Positions 1-8,053 of a DNA stretch of 64,000 nt are shown here, piece after piece; position 1 is the stretch's first letter, and each line of letters begins with the position of its first letter. Under the pieces are notes generated by a model. That model was not told where the DNA came from. It searched no databases and saw only the letters and a list, made by a program, of their open reading frames with translations. The position numbers and the translations under genes are program-made. Origin of the DNA: Gluconacetobacter sacchari. GTDB taxonomy: Bacteria; Pseudomonadota; Alphaproteobacteria; Acetobacterales; Acetobacteraceae. The DNA lies in NCBI RefSeq assembly GCF_014174255.1, contig NZ_JABEQJ010000011.1, positions 1-64,000 on the forward strand, in the 5' to 3' direction.

Positions 1-138
1 GGACAGAGCTTTCGACATGACCGCCGGCCTCCCGTCCGGCCATCATGATGAATCATAAATACGCCCGCTTGGGTACCCCTGACGACTCATTCAGAATGAA
101 TTCCGCTCTAATCTCTGGTAAACCCGGGGCGGTTCAGC

Positions 139-1833
139 TCACTCGGAGGTCGGGGCTGCGGGTGTCGCCTGTGGTCCGCTGGGGCCGTAATCGAAAGCGG
201 CGGTGGCGGGGCCGAAAGCCTTGAGACCCTCCGGCGCGTCGAAGGGATCGAGTTGCAGTTCGACGAGGGCGGCCTTGTCGCCGGCGGCGATCGCCTGCAA
301 GGCCGCGGCCAGTTCGCCTTCGGTCGCGACGGTGAAGGTCTGGACCGCGCGACCGGGCGCGAAGATGCTGGGGAGGCCGGTATACTGCCAATTGGCGATG
401 TCGTTATAGGCGGCCTGCATGCCGAGGATGAAGCGTTCGATCGTGTAGCCGCCATTGTTCAGCAGGAAGATGATTGGCTTCAGGTCCAGCCTCAGCAGGG
501 TCGAGAGTTCCTGCGCCGTCAACTGAAACGAGCCGTCGCCGATGAAGAGGATGTGGCGGCGGTGGGGGGCAGCCAGCATCGTGCCCAGCAGGGCGGGCAA
601 TGTATAGCCGATCGCCCCCCAGATGTTGGAGGCGATATAGGTGACGTCCGGGGGGAGTTTCTCGCCGGTCAAGCCGATATTCGAGGTTCCGGCTTCGGCG
701 ATCACCACGTCGTCCGGGCGCAGGAAACCGGTCAGTTGACGCCATATCCGGGCCTGTCGCAGCGGCGAGGATGGTGGGAGGGTGGTGGGTGGCTGGACGG
801 AGGGGGAGTGGGCCGGGGGGCGTGGCGGTGTGGCGGGCAGTTGGTCGATGAAGGGGGCCAGCAGGTCGCGGGCGACCACGCCCTCATAGACCGTCGCGCC
901 GACGGTGACGTCATGGAAGCCCAGATTGATCGTTTCCGCCGGCAGGGATTGCGTGAACGAGCCGGAATTGCTCTCGATGAAGCGCGGCGACGTGGTGAGC
1001 AGGAAGTCGGCGTGCTCGATGCGCTCCCTGACCGCGGGCGCGGATTTGCCGCCGACATAGAGTCCGAGCGAGAGCGGGTCCGTTTCGCTCAGGATCGCCT
1101 TGCCGGTGCCGAGCGCGGCGTAGGGTGTCTGCGTCCTGTCGATGAAGGCACGGAGGAGACCGGTGAGGCCGAAGCGCTCCGCATCCATGTCCAGCAGCAC
1201 GGCGGGCCGCCTGGCCTGCGCGTAAAGGCGGGACAGATGGTCCAGCGCGGCAGCCAGGCGGGCGGGGTCGCTGGCCGGTTCGGGCAGCGCGAAGGGCTGG
1301 TCCGGCACCTCGATGGTCAGGAAGGAGATGTCGGAGGGGAGCTGGATGTAGACCGGCCGCTTTTCCAGCAGGCAGGCGCGCAGGACCCGGTCGATCTCGG
1401 TGGCCGCGTTGGCCGGTGTGAGGCGGGTCTGCGCCGCAGTGAAATGCTGGTAGCAAGCCGCCATGTTGTCGAAATTGCCATCCGCCAGCGTGTGGTGCAG
1501 CAGCCATCGCCGCCGCATGGCGAACAGGGGCGGCGCGCCGGTGATGCAGACGATGGGAACATGTTCGGCGCAGGCGCCGGCGACGCCGCATAGCGCGCTG
1601 AGTTCGCCCACGCCATAGGTGGTGAGCAGGGCGGAGACGCCGGCCAGTCGGGCATAGCCGTCGGCGGCGTAGGCGGCGTTGAGCTCGTTGCAGGTGCCGA
1701 CGAAACCGAGCCCCGCGACCTTGGGCACCTGTTCGAGGAACTGGAGGTTGTAATCGCCGGGAACGCCGATGATGTGGTCGATCCCGATCTGTTTCAGCCG
1801 GGTCAGCAGGAATTCTCCGATGGTGGTCTGCAT
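139..1833 (-). CDS. ipdC: Indolepyruvate/phenylpyruvate-type 2-keto acid decarboxylase (TPP)
   Basis: Thiamine-diphosphate-dependent non-oxidative decarboxylase of 564 aa, the usual length for the PDC/IPDC family. The N-terminal VPGDYNLQFL, catalytic Glu50 in NELNAAYAADGYAR, the His113-His114 pair (LLHHTLADG) and the C-terminal GDGS...NN TPP/Mg motif followed by GYTIE (about residues 432-465) are all present. The N-terminus reads like bacterial indolepyruvate decarboxylase (VPGDYNLQFL, AADGYAR) and not like Zymomonas/Acetobacter pyruvate decarboxylase (AVAGDYNLVLL). Expected reaction: aryl-pyruvate to aryl-acetaldehyde. GGAGAAG lies just before the ATG. It is the last gene of a minus-strand operon after an OprB porin (19-bp gap). 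Substrate preference is inferred; pyruvate cannot be excluded. Confidence 0.85.
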   Translation of the reverse strand: MQTTIGEFLLTRLKQIGIDHIIGVPGDYNLQFLEQVPKVAGLGFVGTCNELNAAYAADGYARLAGVSALLTTYGVGELSALCGVAGACAEHVPIVCITGAPPLFAMRRRWLLHHTLADGNFDNMAACYQHFTAAQTRLTPANAATEIDRVLRACLLEKRPVYIQLPSDISFLTIEVPDQPFALPEPASDPARLAAALDHLSRLYAQARRPAVLLDMDAERFGLTGLLRAFIDRTQTPYAALGTGKAILSETDPLSLGLYVGGKSAPAVRERIEHADFLLTTSPRFIESNSGSFTQSLPAETINLGFHDVTVGATVYEGVVARDLLAPFIDQLPATPPRPPAHSPSVQPPTTLPPSSPLRQARIWRQLTGFLRPDDVVIAEAGTSNIGLTGEKLPPDVTYIASNIWGAIGYTLPALLGTMLAAPHRRHILFIGDGSFQLTAQELSTLLRLDLKPIIFLLNNGGYTIERFILGMQAAYNDIANWQYTGLPSIFAPGRAVQTFTVATEGELAAALQAIAAGDKAALVELQLDPFDAPEGLKAFGPATAAFDYGPSGPQATPAAPTSE

Positions 1834-1852
1834 CGTCTTCTCCGAATCTGGG

Positions 1853-3346
1853 CTATTTGTGGGACAGGCCGGTCAGGAATCCCATATCGACCGAGAGAGC
1901 GGCCTCCAGCACCACGCCATTGGTGCTGATGGTCCTGGCCGCCGGGTTGTAGTAATTGTCGGGGTTGAATATGTATTGAATGGTCGGCTCGACCGCGATG
2001 CCTGGCATGACCGAGATGTGGCCGCTGAGTTCGAGGCGCATGATGTTCTGCGAGCCCATCGCCGGATCGCCGCCGCCGCGCACGCGCATGCGCCGCTGAA
2101 AGAGCATCTGATGTTCCGACGCGCGGGCATAGCTGAATTTTATCTGCTCGGTATCGAGCTTGCGCCCGAACAGGCCGTGATAGCTGAGCCCCATTTCCGC
2201 AAGGCCCTTGAAGGGTGAGGACGGATCGGCGGCGAAGCCGAACGCCCCGAACAGATGCAGGGATTCGGGCAGCGGCTGAAGTACCGGGTGCGCGTGATCC
2301 TTGCGCCAGACCATCTGTTGCAGCCGGAATTCGCCCCCCGCACGCCCGTTATGGGCGGTGCCGGTATAAGGATCGGTATAGCGAGAGCTGTTGAAGAACC
2401 CCATGAGTTGGTAACGGCCGCCGTATTTATGGCTGATCATCAGATGCCTGAAGTTGAAGCCGCCGATGAGCAGATAGCCCGTCGCGGTGCGGGTGTCCCA
2501 GCGCCAGCCGTTGCCGCCCTGGTAATATTGATTGAGATTGGCCTCGAAGACGCCGGCTTCCAGGCTGAGATCGTCGACCAGGCGGGAGGTGAAATAACCG
2601 CCCCATGTCGCATAGGGGGGCGGCAGGACGCCGGCCGCTGCCTGCATGATCGGATCGGTGCAGTTCAGCGCGTTGTCGCAATTGTTGAAATAGAAATAGC
2701 GCCGAGGGTGGGTGCGCCCGACCGACAGGAGGATGCGGTCATGAAGCAGGCGCTGATAATAGGTCATCAGCGCGAGCCAGCCGCCGGCAAGATCGTTATG
2801 CATGTCGATCCCCGCGAAATAGGTGCCAACGGCGCCGGCGTAGGCCGGCGCGGAAGGATAGCCGGCATTGGCCGTGGGGCGAAAGAGAATTTCCTCGAAA
2901 TGCAGTTCGCCGCCGTACAGGCCGATCATTTTCTGCAAATCGACATCGAACCCCAGTGCGATCCCCGTCCCGAGGCCGAAGCGGCCGTTGCGAGGGCCGA
3001 CATTGGGGTTGGTGAAGTAATATTGATTGAAGATCGCGTGCGGCGTGATGCCGTACTGGCGGAAAAAATGCCCGAGGAAGGTCAGCGGTCCCCGGCGCGG
3101 CGGTGTGTAGGGCGATACCAGCAGGGGCGCACCGGCGAGAACCGACGGCGGCAGCGATGACGGCACGAACGTGATCGGTGCCGGAATATTGTTGTAACGT
3201 CGACTGATTTCCAGGGCGGACGGGTCGAGTGGCGTGGGGGTGGTGGCCGCCGGGGCGCGGGGCCCGAGCCCGGCGCAGAGGAGGACAGCGCCGGCCATGG
3301 CCGCGCGCCGGGCCGCCGGCCGCCGAGCCAAATGAGAGCATGTCAC
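1853..3346 (-). CDS. oprB: OprB-family carbohydrate-selective porin
   Basis: Outer-membrane beta-barrel porin of about 497 aa. The GTG start at 3346 is preferred because AAGGA lies about 8 nt upstream; an upstream in-frame TTG (3385) lacks this. Residues 1-34 (two Arg-rich stretches, then AMAGAVLLCAGLGPRAPAA) form a signal peptide. The body has the Gly/Tyr/Trp/Asn-rich alternating strands of OprB proteins (FNQYYFTNPNVG, GGELHFEEILF, FGAFGFAADPSSPFKG). Such porins are common in acetic acid bacteria and usually pass sugars or other small solutes. It sits between an unknown membrane protein and ipdC in one transcription unit, so a role in solute entry for the aryl-pyruvate pathway is possible but unproven. 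Confidence 0.8.
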   Translation of the reverse strand: MTCSHLARRPAARRAAMAGAVLLCAGLGPRAPAATTPTPLDPSALEISRRYNNIPAPITFVPSSLPPSVLAGAPLLVSPYTPPRRGPLTFLGHFFRQYGITPHAIFNQYYFTNPNVGPRNGRFGLGTGIALGFDVDLQKMIGLYGGELHFEEILFRPTANAGYPSAPAYAGAVGTYFAGIDMHNDLAGGWLALMTYYQRLLHDRILLSVGRTHPRRYFYFNNCDNALNCTDPIMQAAAGVLPPPYATWGGYFTSRLVDDLSLEAGVFEANLNQYYQGGNGWRWDTRTATGYLLIGGFNFRHLMISHKYGGRYQLMGFFNSSRYTDPYTGTAHNGRAGGEFRLQQMVWRKDHAHPVLQPLPESLHLFGAFGFAADPSSPFKGLAEMGLSYHGLFGRKLDTEQIKFSYARASEHQMLFQRRMRVRGGGDPAMGSQNIMRLELSGHISVMPGIAVEPTIQYIFNPDNYYNPAARTISTNGVVLEAALSVDMGFLTGLSHK

Positions 3347-3422
3347 GAAAATTTCCTTCTGATTTGAATTATTCTTGTTTTTCAATCAGATCAGAATGCG
3401 ATGGGGGCGACGATCGGGCAGG

Positions 3423-4082
3423 TTAGCCGACCGGACGCCGGCCGGCATGGGCTGCCAGGGACAGAAGCAGGCCGAGCGCCACGCTGAGATAGGCCGCGAA
3501 CAGCACGCGCCATTGGTCGGGCAGCATGAAGGTGATCGTGTGGGCGGGGGTCCAGAAAAAGACCAGGCAGAGCGAGACCATGCGCGCCCACGGCCCGAAA
3601 GTGGGAGAGGTGAGGTATCGCAGCGGGGACTTGAAGCCTTCCTCGATTATCCGGTCGGTCATGAAATGCGACAGCATCATGAAAAATCCATACCCGGAAA
3701 AGACATTGATCCACAGGCTGACCAGGAAGGCCACGAACAGCGGGGGGAGGTGCGTGGCGGCCGTGGCGGCGTGGACGCCCGCACTCATGATCATGAGCGC
3801 GAGGGCGATCCAGATGCCGAAAAAGCCCCAGACGATCGCGCGGATCACGAGATGGTCCGCGATCCACGATCCGGAGGCGATGCGCCGCCGCAGGCACTCG
3901 CCGAACGTGGCCAGAAGGGCGAATTTGACGAAGGCGAGCGCGAAGGGATGGCCCTGCACGGTATGCACCAGGGAGATCACGCCCCAGCTCACGACGCCGA
4001 GATAAAGCAGCGCGACCAGATCGCCGATATGGATATGCATGTTTGCGCGCTCATGCGGCATGAGCGCCTTGTTTTCCAGCAT
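3423..4082 (-). CDS. Polytopic inner-membrane protein of unknown function
   Basis: About 219 aa from the ATG at 4082, chosen because AAGGG precedes it; an in-frame ATG at 4175 would add 31 polar residues and is less likely. About five or six hydrophobic segments are visible (LVALLYLGVVSWGVISLV, FALAFVKFALLATF, IRAIVWGFFGIWIALALMIM, LPPLFVAFLVSLWINVF, MVSLCLVFFW, VLFAAYLSVALGLLLSLAA). The N-terminus has a short histidine-containing stretch (HERANMHIHIGD). I do not recognise the family. It is the first gene of a probable operon with the porin and ipdC. A TTAGCATGTTAA element about 100 bp upstream resembles the hpaR-hpaE intergenic palindrome, so regulation together with 4-hydroxyphenylacetate genes is possible. 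Confidence 0.65.
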   Translation of the reverse strand: MLENKALMPHERANMHIHIGDLVALLYLGVVSWGVISLVHTVQGHPFALAFVKFALLATFGECLRRRIASGSWIADHLVIRAIVWGFFGIWIALALMIMSAGVHAATAATHLPPLFVAFLVSLWINVFSGYGFFMMLSHFMTDRIIEEGFKSPLRYLTSPTFGPWARMVSLCLVFFWTPAHTITFMLPDQWRVLFAAYLSVALGLLLSLAAHAGRRPVG

Positions 4083-4169
4083 TGTTCTACCCTTCATTTG
4101 TTGTTGTTCTAGGGTAAATCTGATTTTCAGGCGTATTGGCGCGCCCTGTATCGGGGCGGGCAGAACCTC

Positions 4170-4193
4170 TAACATGATTTGATTAGCATGTTA
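4170..4193. promoter_or_regulatory. Inverted repeat with HpaR-like half, upstream of the membrane-protein/oprB/ipdC operon
   Basis: TAACATG (4170-4176) and CATGTTA (4187-4193) are perfect inverted arms separated by 10 bp. The right half contains TTAGCATGTTAA (4183-4194), which matches TTAACACGTTAA in front of hpaR/hpaE at 10 of 12 bases. It lies between the 3' end of hpaA and the start of the membrane-protein gene, where that operon's promoter must be. Binding by HpaR or another MarR-type protein is inferred. Confidence 0.45.
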
Positions 4194-4218
4194 ACAACCA
4201 AACCCGGCGGCGGTGCTC

Positions 4219-5157
4219 TCAAAGAAATGTGTTCGGCGGCGCGTCGGTGGAGGGATGAGCGGTTTTCTCAAGCCATTGGCGGCGCCAATCCCGGGGGGAC
4301 AGGCCGGTCAACCTATGGAAGAAGCGGGAGAAATAGGCGGGATCTGGCAGGCCGATCTCGGCGGCGATGGTTTCGATGGGGCGGATGGTGAAGGCGAGCA
4401 GGCGCTTGCTTTCCAGCAGCCGCCTGTCGGAAATCAGGCGTTTGAGACTATGGCCGCAAGTCGTACGCGCCATCGCGTTGAGCTGGTACGGCGTGCAGCC
4501 GAGCTGTCGGGCGTACTCGGAAACCGACCAGGAATCGCGGAAATGCATTTCTATCAGGTCCGCGATGCGGTGATCGGCGGGGCGGGTCGCCTTGCTGTCC
4601 TGCATGCGGGCAAGGGTGGCGGCTTCTGCCAGGATCGCGTTGGCCAGGCCGCAGACGACGCCCTCCGCCGTGGCGGGATTCTGGCGATAGCGGTCGTAGC
4701 CGGCCTCCATCAGCGTGGTGATGAGCGGTGAGGGGCGCGGACTTTCCGACCCGTTGAGGATCAGGGTGTCGCGATAGGGGGGGCTGCGGAAAAACGATGA
4801 TGTCGTCATCTCCGCGTCCTTGAGGGAGATGACGATGGCGTCGGAACCGTCCAGGACGTCGAACCCATGCACGACCTGCGTGGGCATGAAGACGAATGTC
4901 GGGGCAGTGAAGGGAATGATGCGATCGTCGATCGCGTAGGTGCCGCCGCCCGACGTCCATTGGCAGAGCTGGACCAACTGCGTGTGCTGGTGCGCTGCGA
5001 CGTGGCCGTTGTGGAGGGAGCGGCGGTCCATCACTTTTTCGATATGGACCGAGCCGATATCGTCGGTTTTCGCGGTGCGGCCATAGGTGAGATAGGTCGG
5101 GACGTCGGTATTCCGCAGCATTTCAAAAATGTCCAACTCTTCTCGTTTTTTGTCCAT
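4219..5157 (-). CDS. hpaA: AraC-family activator of 4-hydroxyphenylacetate hydroxylase (HpaA)
   Basis: 312 aa with an N-terminal cupin-like sensor (about 40-130; HVAAHQHTQLVQL, FTAPTFVFMPTQVVHGFDV) and a C-terminal AraC double helix-turn-helix (about 205-300; WSVSEYARQLGCTPYQLNAMARTTCG, ETIAAEIGLPDPAYFSRFFHRLTGLSPRDWRR). The family includes E. coli HpaA, which activates hpaBC with 4-hydroxyphenylacetate. It is transcribed divergently from hpaB across a 91-bp gap, the usual arrangement for a dedicated activator. No clear Shine-Dalgarno precedes the ATG. Confidence 0.85.
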   Translation of the reverse strand: MDKKREELDIFEMLRNTDVPTYLTYGRTAKTDDIGSVHIEKVMDRRSLHNGHVAAHQHTQLVQLCQWTSGGGTYAIDDRIIPFTAPTFVFMPTQVVHGFDVLDGSDAIVISLKDAEMTTSSFFRSPPYRDTLILNGSESPRPSPLITTLMEAGYDRYRQNPATAEGVVCGLANAILAEAATLARMQDSKATRPADHRIADLIEMHFRDSWSVSEYARQLGCTPYQLNAMARTTCGHSLKRLISDRRLLESKRLLAFTIRPIETIAAEIGLPDPAYFSRFFHRLTGLSPRDWRRQWLEKTAHPSTDAPPNTFL

Positions 5158-5248
5158 TCTTTTCGGCTGGCGCCGCTTCTAGGGTCTGCGCGGAGACCAC
5201 GTTCTCGGCTTTGCATCCGATAATAACAAAAAACGACAGGAGCGAGAC
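5158..5248. promoter_or_regulatory. hpaA/hpaB divergent promoter region
   Basis: 91-bp divergent gap. On the plus strand GATAAT (5219-5224) is a plausible -10 box, but no -35-like hexamer sits 17 bp upstream, as expected for an AraC-activated promoter. AGGAG at 5239-5243 is the hpaB ribosome-binding site. No extended palindrome was seen. Confidence 0.4.
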
Positions 5249-6811
5249 ATGAGCAAATGCTTCGACGCCAACGCTACCCTGGAGGAGGGGCGGACCGCCA
5301 CGGTTCTGCCGTTTACCGGCGCCGAATATCTGGCGTCGCTGCGTGACGGGCGGAATGTCTATATCGATGGCCAGCGCGTCGACGACGTGACCGCGCACCC
5401 GGCCATGCGTAACGCGGCGCGCTCGATCGCCAGGCTGTATGATGCGCTGCATGACGCAAAGCGCCGGGAGGTTCTGACCACCCCGACCGATACCGGCAAT
5501 GGCGGCTTTACCCACAGGAATTTCAAGGGGGCGAAATCGGTCGAGGATCTGCTGGGCCAGCAGCAGGCGATCGCGGAATGGGCAAGGCTGACCTATGGCT
5601 GGATGGGGCGTACCGCCGATTACAAGGCCGCGCTGACCAATACGCTGGGCGCCAATGCCGAATGGTATGGCCCCTATGCCGACAACGCCCGGGCCTGGTA
5701 CAAGAAGACGCAGGAGCGGACGCTCTTCCTCAATCATGCGATCGTGAATCCGCCGATCGATCGCCATCGTCCGGCGGAAGAGGTGAAGGACGTCTTCGTC
5801 CATATCACCAAGGAGACCGATGCCGGCATCCATGTCTCCGGCGCCAAGGTGGTGGCGACCTCTTCGGCGCTGACCCATTACAACCTGCTGGCCCAGAGCT
5901 CGGCGACGGTGACGGAGGATCCGTCGATGTCTGTGACGTTCATCGCGCCGATGAATGCCCCCGGCATCAAGATGATCTGCCGGACCTCGTACGAGGAAAC
6001 GGCGAACCGGGTCGGCACGCCGTTCGATTATCCGCTGTCGTCGCGCTTCGACGAGAATGACGCCATCTTGGTGCTGGACAATGTGTTCGTGCCCTGGGAG
6101 GACGTGCTGGTCCTGCGCGATGCGAAGCGGATCCTGTCCTTTCCCATCGGTTCGGGCTTCATGCAGGGCTATTGTTTCCAGGGCTGCACGCGCTTTGCCG
6201 TGAAGCTGGATTTCCTGGCCGGGCTGCTGGCCAAGGCGCTGCGCTGCACCGGGGGCGACGCGTTTCGCGGCAACCAGGCGGCGCTGGGCGAGGTGATCGG
6301 GCTGCGCCACATGTTCTGGTCGCTGTCCAGCGCCATGGCGCGCAATCCGCAGCAATGGCACAACGGCGCGATGCTGCCGAACCTGGAGGCGGCGCTGACC
6401 TATCGGGCCTTCATGTCCGATGCCTATCCGCGGGTGATCGAGCTGGTCCGGCGCTGCGTGGCTTCGGGGCTGATCTATCTGCCGTCCTCGGCCAGGGATT
6501 TCGCGAATCCGGAGATCAACCGCTATCTCGCGCAATATGTGCGCGGCTCGAACGGGATCGACCATATCGAGCGCATCAAGATCATGAAGCTGATGTGGGA
6601 TGCCACCGGATCGGAGTTCGGTGGTCGGCATGCGCTGTACGAGCTGAATTATGCCGGCTCGCCGGAGGATGTGCGGCTACAGATCCTCAAGGGCGCCGAG
6701 CGCGGCCCGCTGCTGCGGGAGATGGAGGCGCTGGTCGAGACCTGCATGGGCGATTACGACGAGCATGGCTGGACCGCCGATACGTGGCTGCCGCCGGTCG
6801 GGTGCGGGTGA
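5249..6811 (+). CDS. hpaB: 4-hydroxyphenylacetate 3-monooxygenase, oxygenase component
   Basis: 520 aa, the same length as E. coli HpaB. It belongs to the two-component FADH2-dependent hydroxylases with an acyl-CoA-dehydrogenase-like fold (group D). It ortho-hydroxylates 4-hydroxyphenylacetate to 3,4-dihydroxyphenylacetate using reduced flavin supplied by HpaC. Family features seen include TGAEYLASLRDGRNVYIDG near the N-terminus, the central DRHRPAEEVKDVFVHITKETD stretch and SSRFDENDAILVLDNVFVPWEDVLV. AGGAG is 5 nt before the ATG. hpaC follows after 8 bp, so the two are co-transcribed. Confidence 0.93.
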   Translation: MSKCFDANATLEEGRTATVLPFTGAEYLASLRDGRNVYIDGQRVDDVTAHPAMRNAARSIARLYDALHDAKRREVLTTPTDTGNGGFTHRNFKGAKSVEDLLGQQQAIAEWARLTYGWMGRTADYKAALTNTLGANAEWYGPYADNARAWYKKTQERTLFLNHAIVNPPIDRHRPAEEVKDVFVHITKETDAGIHVSGAKVVATSSALTHYNLLAQSSATVTEDPSMSVTFIAPMNAPGIKMICRTSYEETANRVGTPFDYPLSSRFDENDAILVLDNVFVPWEDVLVLRDAKRILSFPIGSGFMQGYCFQGCTRFAVKLDFLAGLLAKALRCTGGDAFRGNQAALGEVIGLRHMFWSLSSAMARNPQQWHNGAMLPNLEAALTYRAFMSDAYPRVIELVRRCVASGLIYLPSSARDFANPEINRYLAQYVRGSNGIDHIERIKIMKLMWDATGSEFGGRHALYELNYAGSPEDVRLQILKGAERGPLLREMEALVETCMGDYDEHGWTADTWLPPVGCG

Positions 6812-6819
6812 GGTGTGAC

Positions 6820-7359
6820 ATGAATGCGATGTCTCAACAGGATCGGGCGGCCCCCGTGGATGCGGCGGATGCCCTGGCGTTTCGTGCCGCGATGGCGCGG
6901 GTCGGCGCGTCGGTCAATGTGATTACCTCGGCCGGTCCGGCTGGACGGGGCGGCTTTACCGCGACGGCGATGAGTTCTGTGACCGACGATCCGCCGACGC
7001 TTCTGGTCTGCATGAACCGGCGGTCGGCGCAATGCGGGATGTTCTTGGAAAACGGGGTGTTCTGCGTCAACGTGCTGAGCAATGACCATGTCGCGCTGGC
7101 CGGCCATTTTGCCGGCAAGATCGCCGACATGGAGGCGCGTTATGCGTCGGGGGACTGGGAGACGCTGCCGTCGGGCAATTTCGCGCTGCACGATGCCATT
7201 GCCGCGTTCGACTGCCGGATCGTGGCGCACCAGCTTGTCGGCACCCATTACGTGTTGTTCGGCGAGGTGCTGGGCATCCGCCATCGGCCGACCGGGCACC
7301 CGCTGCTGTATCTGGATCGCGCCTTCGTCGGCTCGACCGTGGCCGTGCCGGCGGGGTGA
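6820..7359 (+). CDS. hpaC: 4-hydroxyphenylacetate 3-monooxygenase, flavin reductase component
   Basis: 179 aa NAD(P)H:flavin oxidoreductase of the HpaC/ActVB split-barrel family. Visible motifs are FRAAMARVGASVNVITS, GGFTATAMSSVTDDPPTLLVCMNR, NGVFCVNVLSNDH and the C-terminal HPLLYLDRAFVG. It supplies FADH2 to HpaB. The ATG at 6820 is 8 bp after the hpaB stop; the larger upstream open frame is only the hpaB shadow. The gene ends 14 bp before the convergent hpaR. A second HpaC-like reductase lies at 54.5-55.0 kb. Confidence 0.9.
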   Translation: MNAMSQQDRAAPVDAADALAFRAAMARVGASVNVITSAGPAGRGGFTATAMSSVTDDPPTLLVCMNRRSAQCGMFLENGVFCVNVLSNDHVALAGHFAGKIADMEARYASGDWETLPSGNFALHDAIAAFDCRIVAHQLVGTHYVLFGEVLGIRHRPTGHPLLYLDRAFVGSTVAVPAG

Positions 7360-7373
7360 TCGCCGGTCGGCGG

Positions 7374-7865
7374 TCAGAATTTCGCCAGCCGGTGCAGGAG
7401 ATCGAGCAGCAGGGCGATCTGGTCGCGGCTGAAATAATCTTCCAGCTCGGTATAGATTTTCATGCTGTCGGGCAGGACGCTGCGAAAGATGGCTTCGCCC
7501 TCGCCGGTCAGGCAAAACAGGTAGCGCCGCCGGTCGGACGTGGGTTGCAGCCGCGTGACCAGTGTCCGTGCCTCCAGATTGGCCAGGATCCGCGTCAGGC
7601 TGGGAGGAAGGATGAAGGCCCTTTCGGCGAGTTGGCTGGCGTCGAGGATCCTGTGTTCGTGCAGCAGGCGGATGACGCGCCATTGCTGGGCCGTCAGCCC
7701 ATGCTCGGCCAGCAGCGGCCGGAAGCGGGACAGCAACGCCTCGCGCGCCGCCAGCAGGGCCACGGTCAGCGAGGTGGTCGTGGTTTGCGGCGAGGCGGCG
7801 GGGGCGGCGGTGTCGGTGGCCGGCGGGTCGCTTCGCGCCGATGCCGGGCGGATTTTCGGGGGCAT
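7374..7865 (-). CDS. hpaR: MarR-family repressor of the homoprotocatechuate operon (HpaR)
   Basis: About 163 aa from the ATG at 7865; an in-frame start at 7922 would add 19 residues. Winged helix-turn-helix of the MarR type: AAREALLSRFRPLLAEHGLTAQQWRVIRLL, ASQLAERAFILPPSLTRILANLEARTLVTR and the wing TSDRRRYLFCLT. E. coli HpaR is a MarR repressor released by homoprotocatechuate-type compounds. It sits inside the hpa locus, divergent from hpaE, with an AT-rich palindrome in the shared promoter that fits autorepression. The N-terminal 30 residues are Pro/Ala/Thr-rich and probably disordered. Confidence 0.88.
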   Translation of the reverse strand: MPPKIRPASARSDPPATDTAAPAASPQTTTTSLTVALLAAREALLSRFRPLLAEHGLTAQQWRVIRLLHEHRILDASQLAERAFILPPSLTRILANLEARTLVTRLQPTSDRRRYLFCLTGEGEAIFRSVLPDSMKIYTELEDYFSRDQIALLLDLLHRLAKF

Positions 7866-7963
7866 GGTGGGACTCGATCCAGGATGTGGGACGGATTCGG
7901 CAAAACGATAGCCAAGACCCAAGGATAACGCAAACGTGTGAAGCCGGACATTCGGTCGCGCGT

Positions 7964-7987
7964 TATAAACTTAACACGTTAATTATA
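7964..7987. promoter_or_regulatory. hpaR/hpaE divergent promoter with probable HpaR operator
   Basis: TTAACACGTTAA (7971-7982) has perfect arms TTAAC/GTTAA around AC and is flanked by A/T runs in a GC-rich genome. On the minus strand it directly follows a consensus -10 box TATAAT (complement of 7982-7987), so a bound protein would block hpaR transcription. TATAAA (7964-7969) lies on the plus strand. The site is about 105 bp from the hpaR ATG and about 70 bp from the hpaE GTG. The binding protein is inferred to be HpaR. Confidence 0.6.
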
Positions 7988-8053
7988 TCCCGGAGACGGG
8001 GCACGGGAGCTTTTCGGGACCGTCATGGAACGGAAGAAACAGGAGTCGGGTCC

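Noticed and set aside
20-48. Terminator after ipdC
   Set aside because: A 5-bp GCCGG/CCGGC stem about 90 bp after the stop has no T-tract; support is too weak.
87-99. TCATTC-A-GAATGA inverted repeat near the window start
   Set aside because: It is a perfect short dyad but lies downstream of ipdC, and any gene it might control lies outside the window, so no role can be assigned.
139-1833. Ethanologenic pyruvate decarboxylase (pdc)
   Set aside because: The N-terminal and cofactor-region motifs fit the indolepyruvate/phenylpyruvate branch better, and the context is aromatic catabolism.
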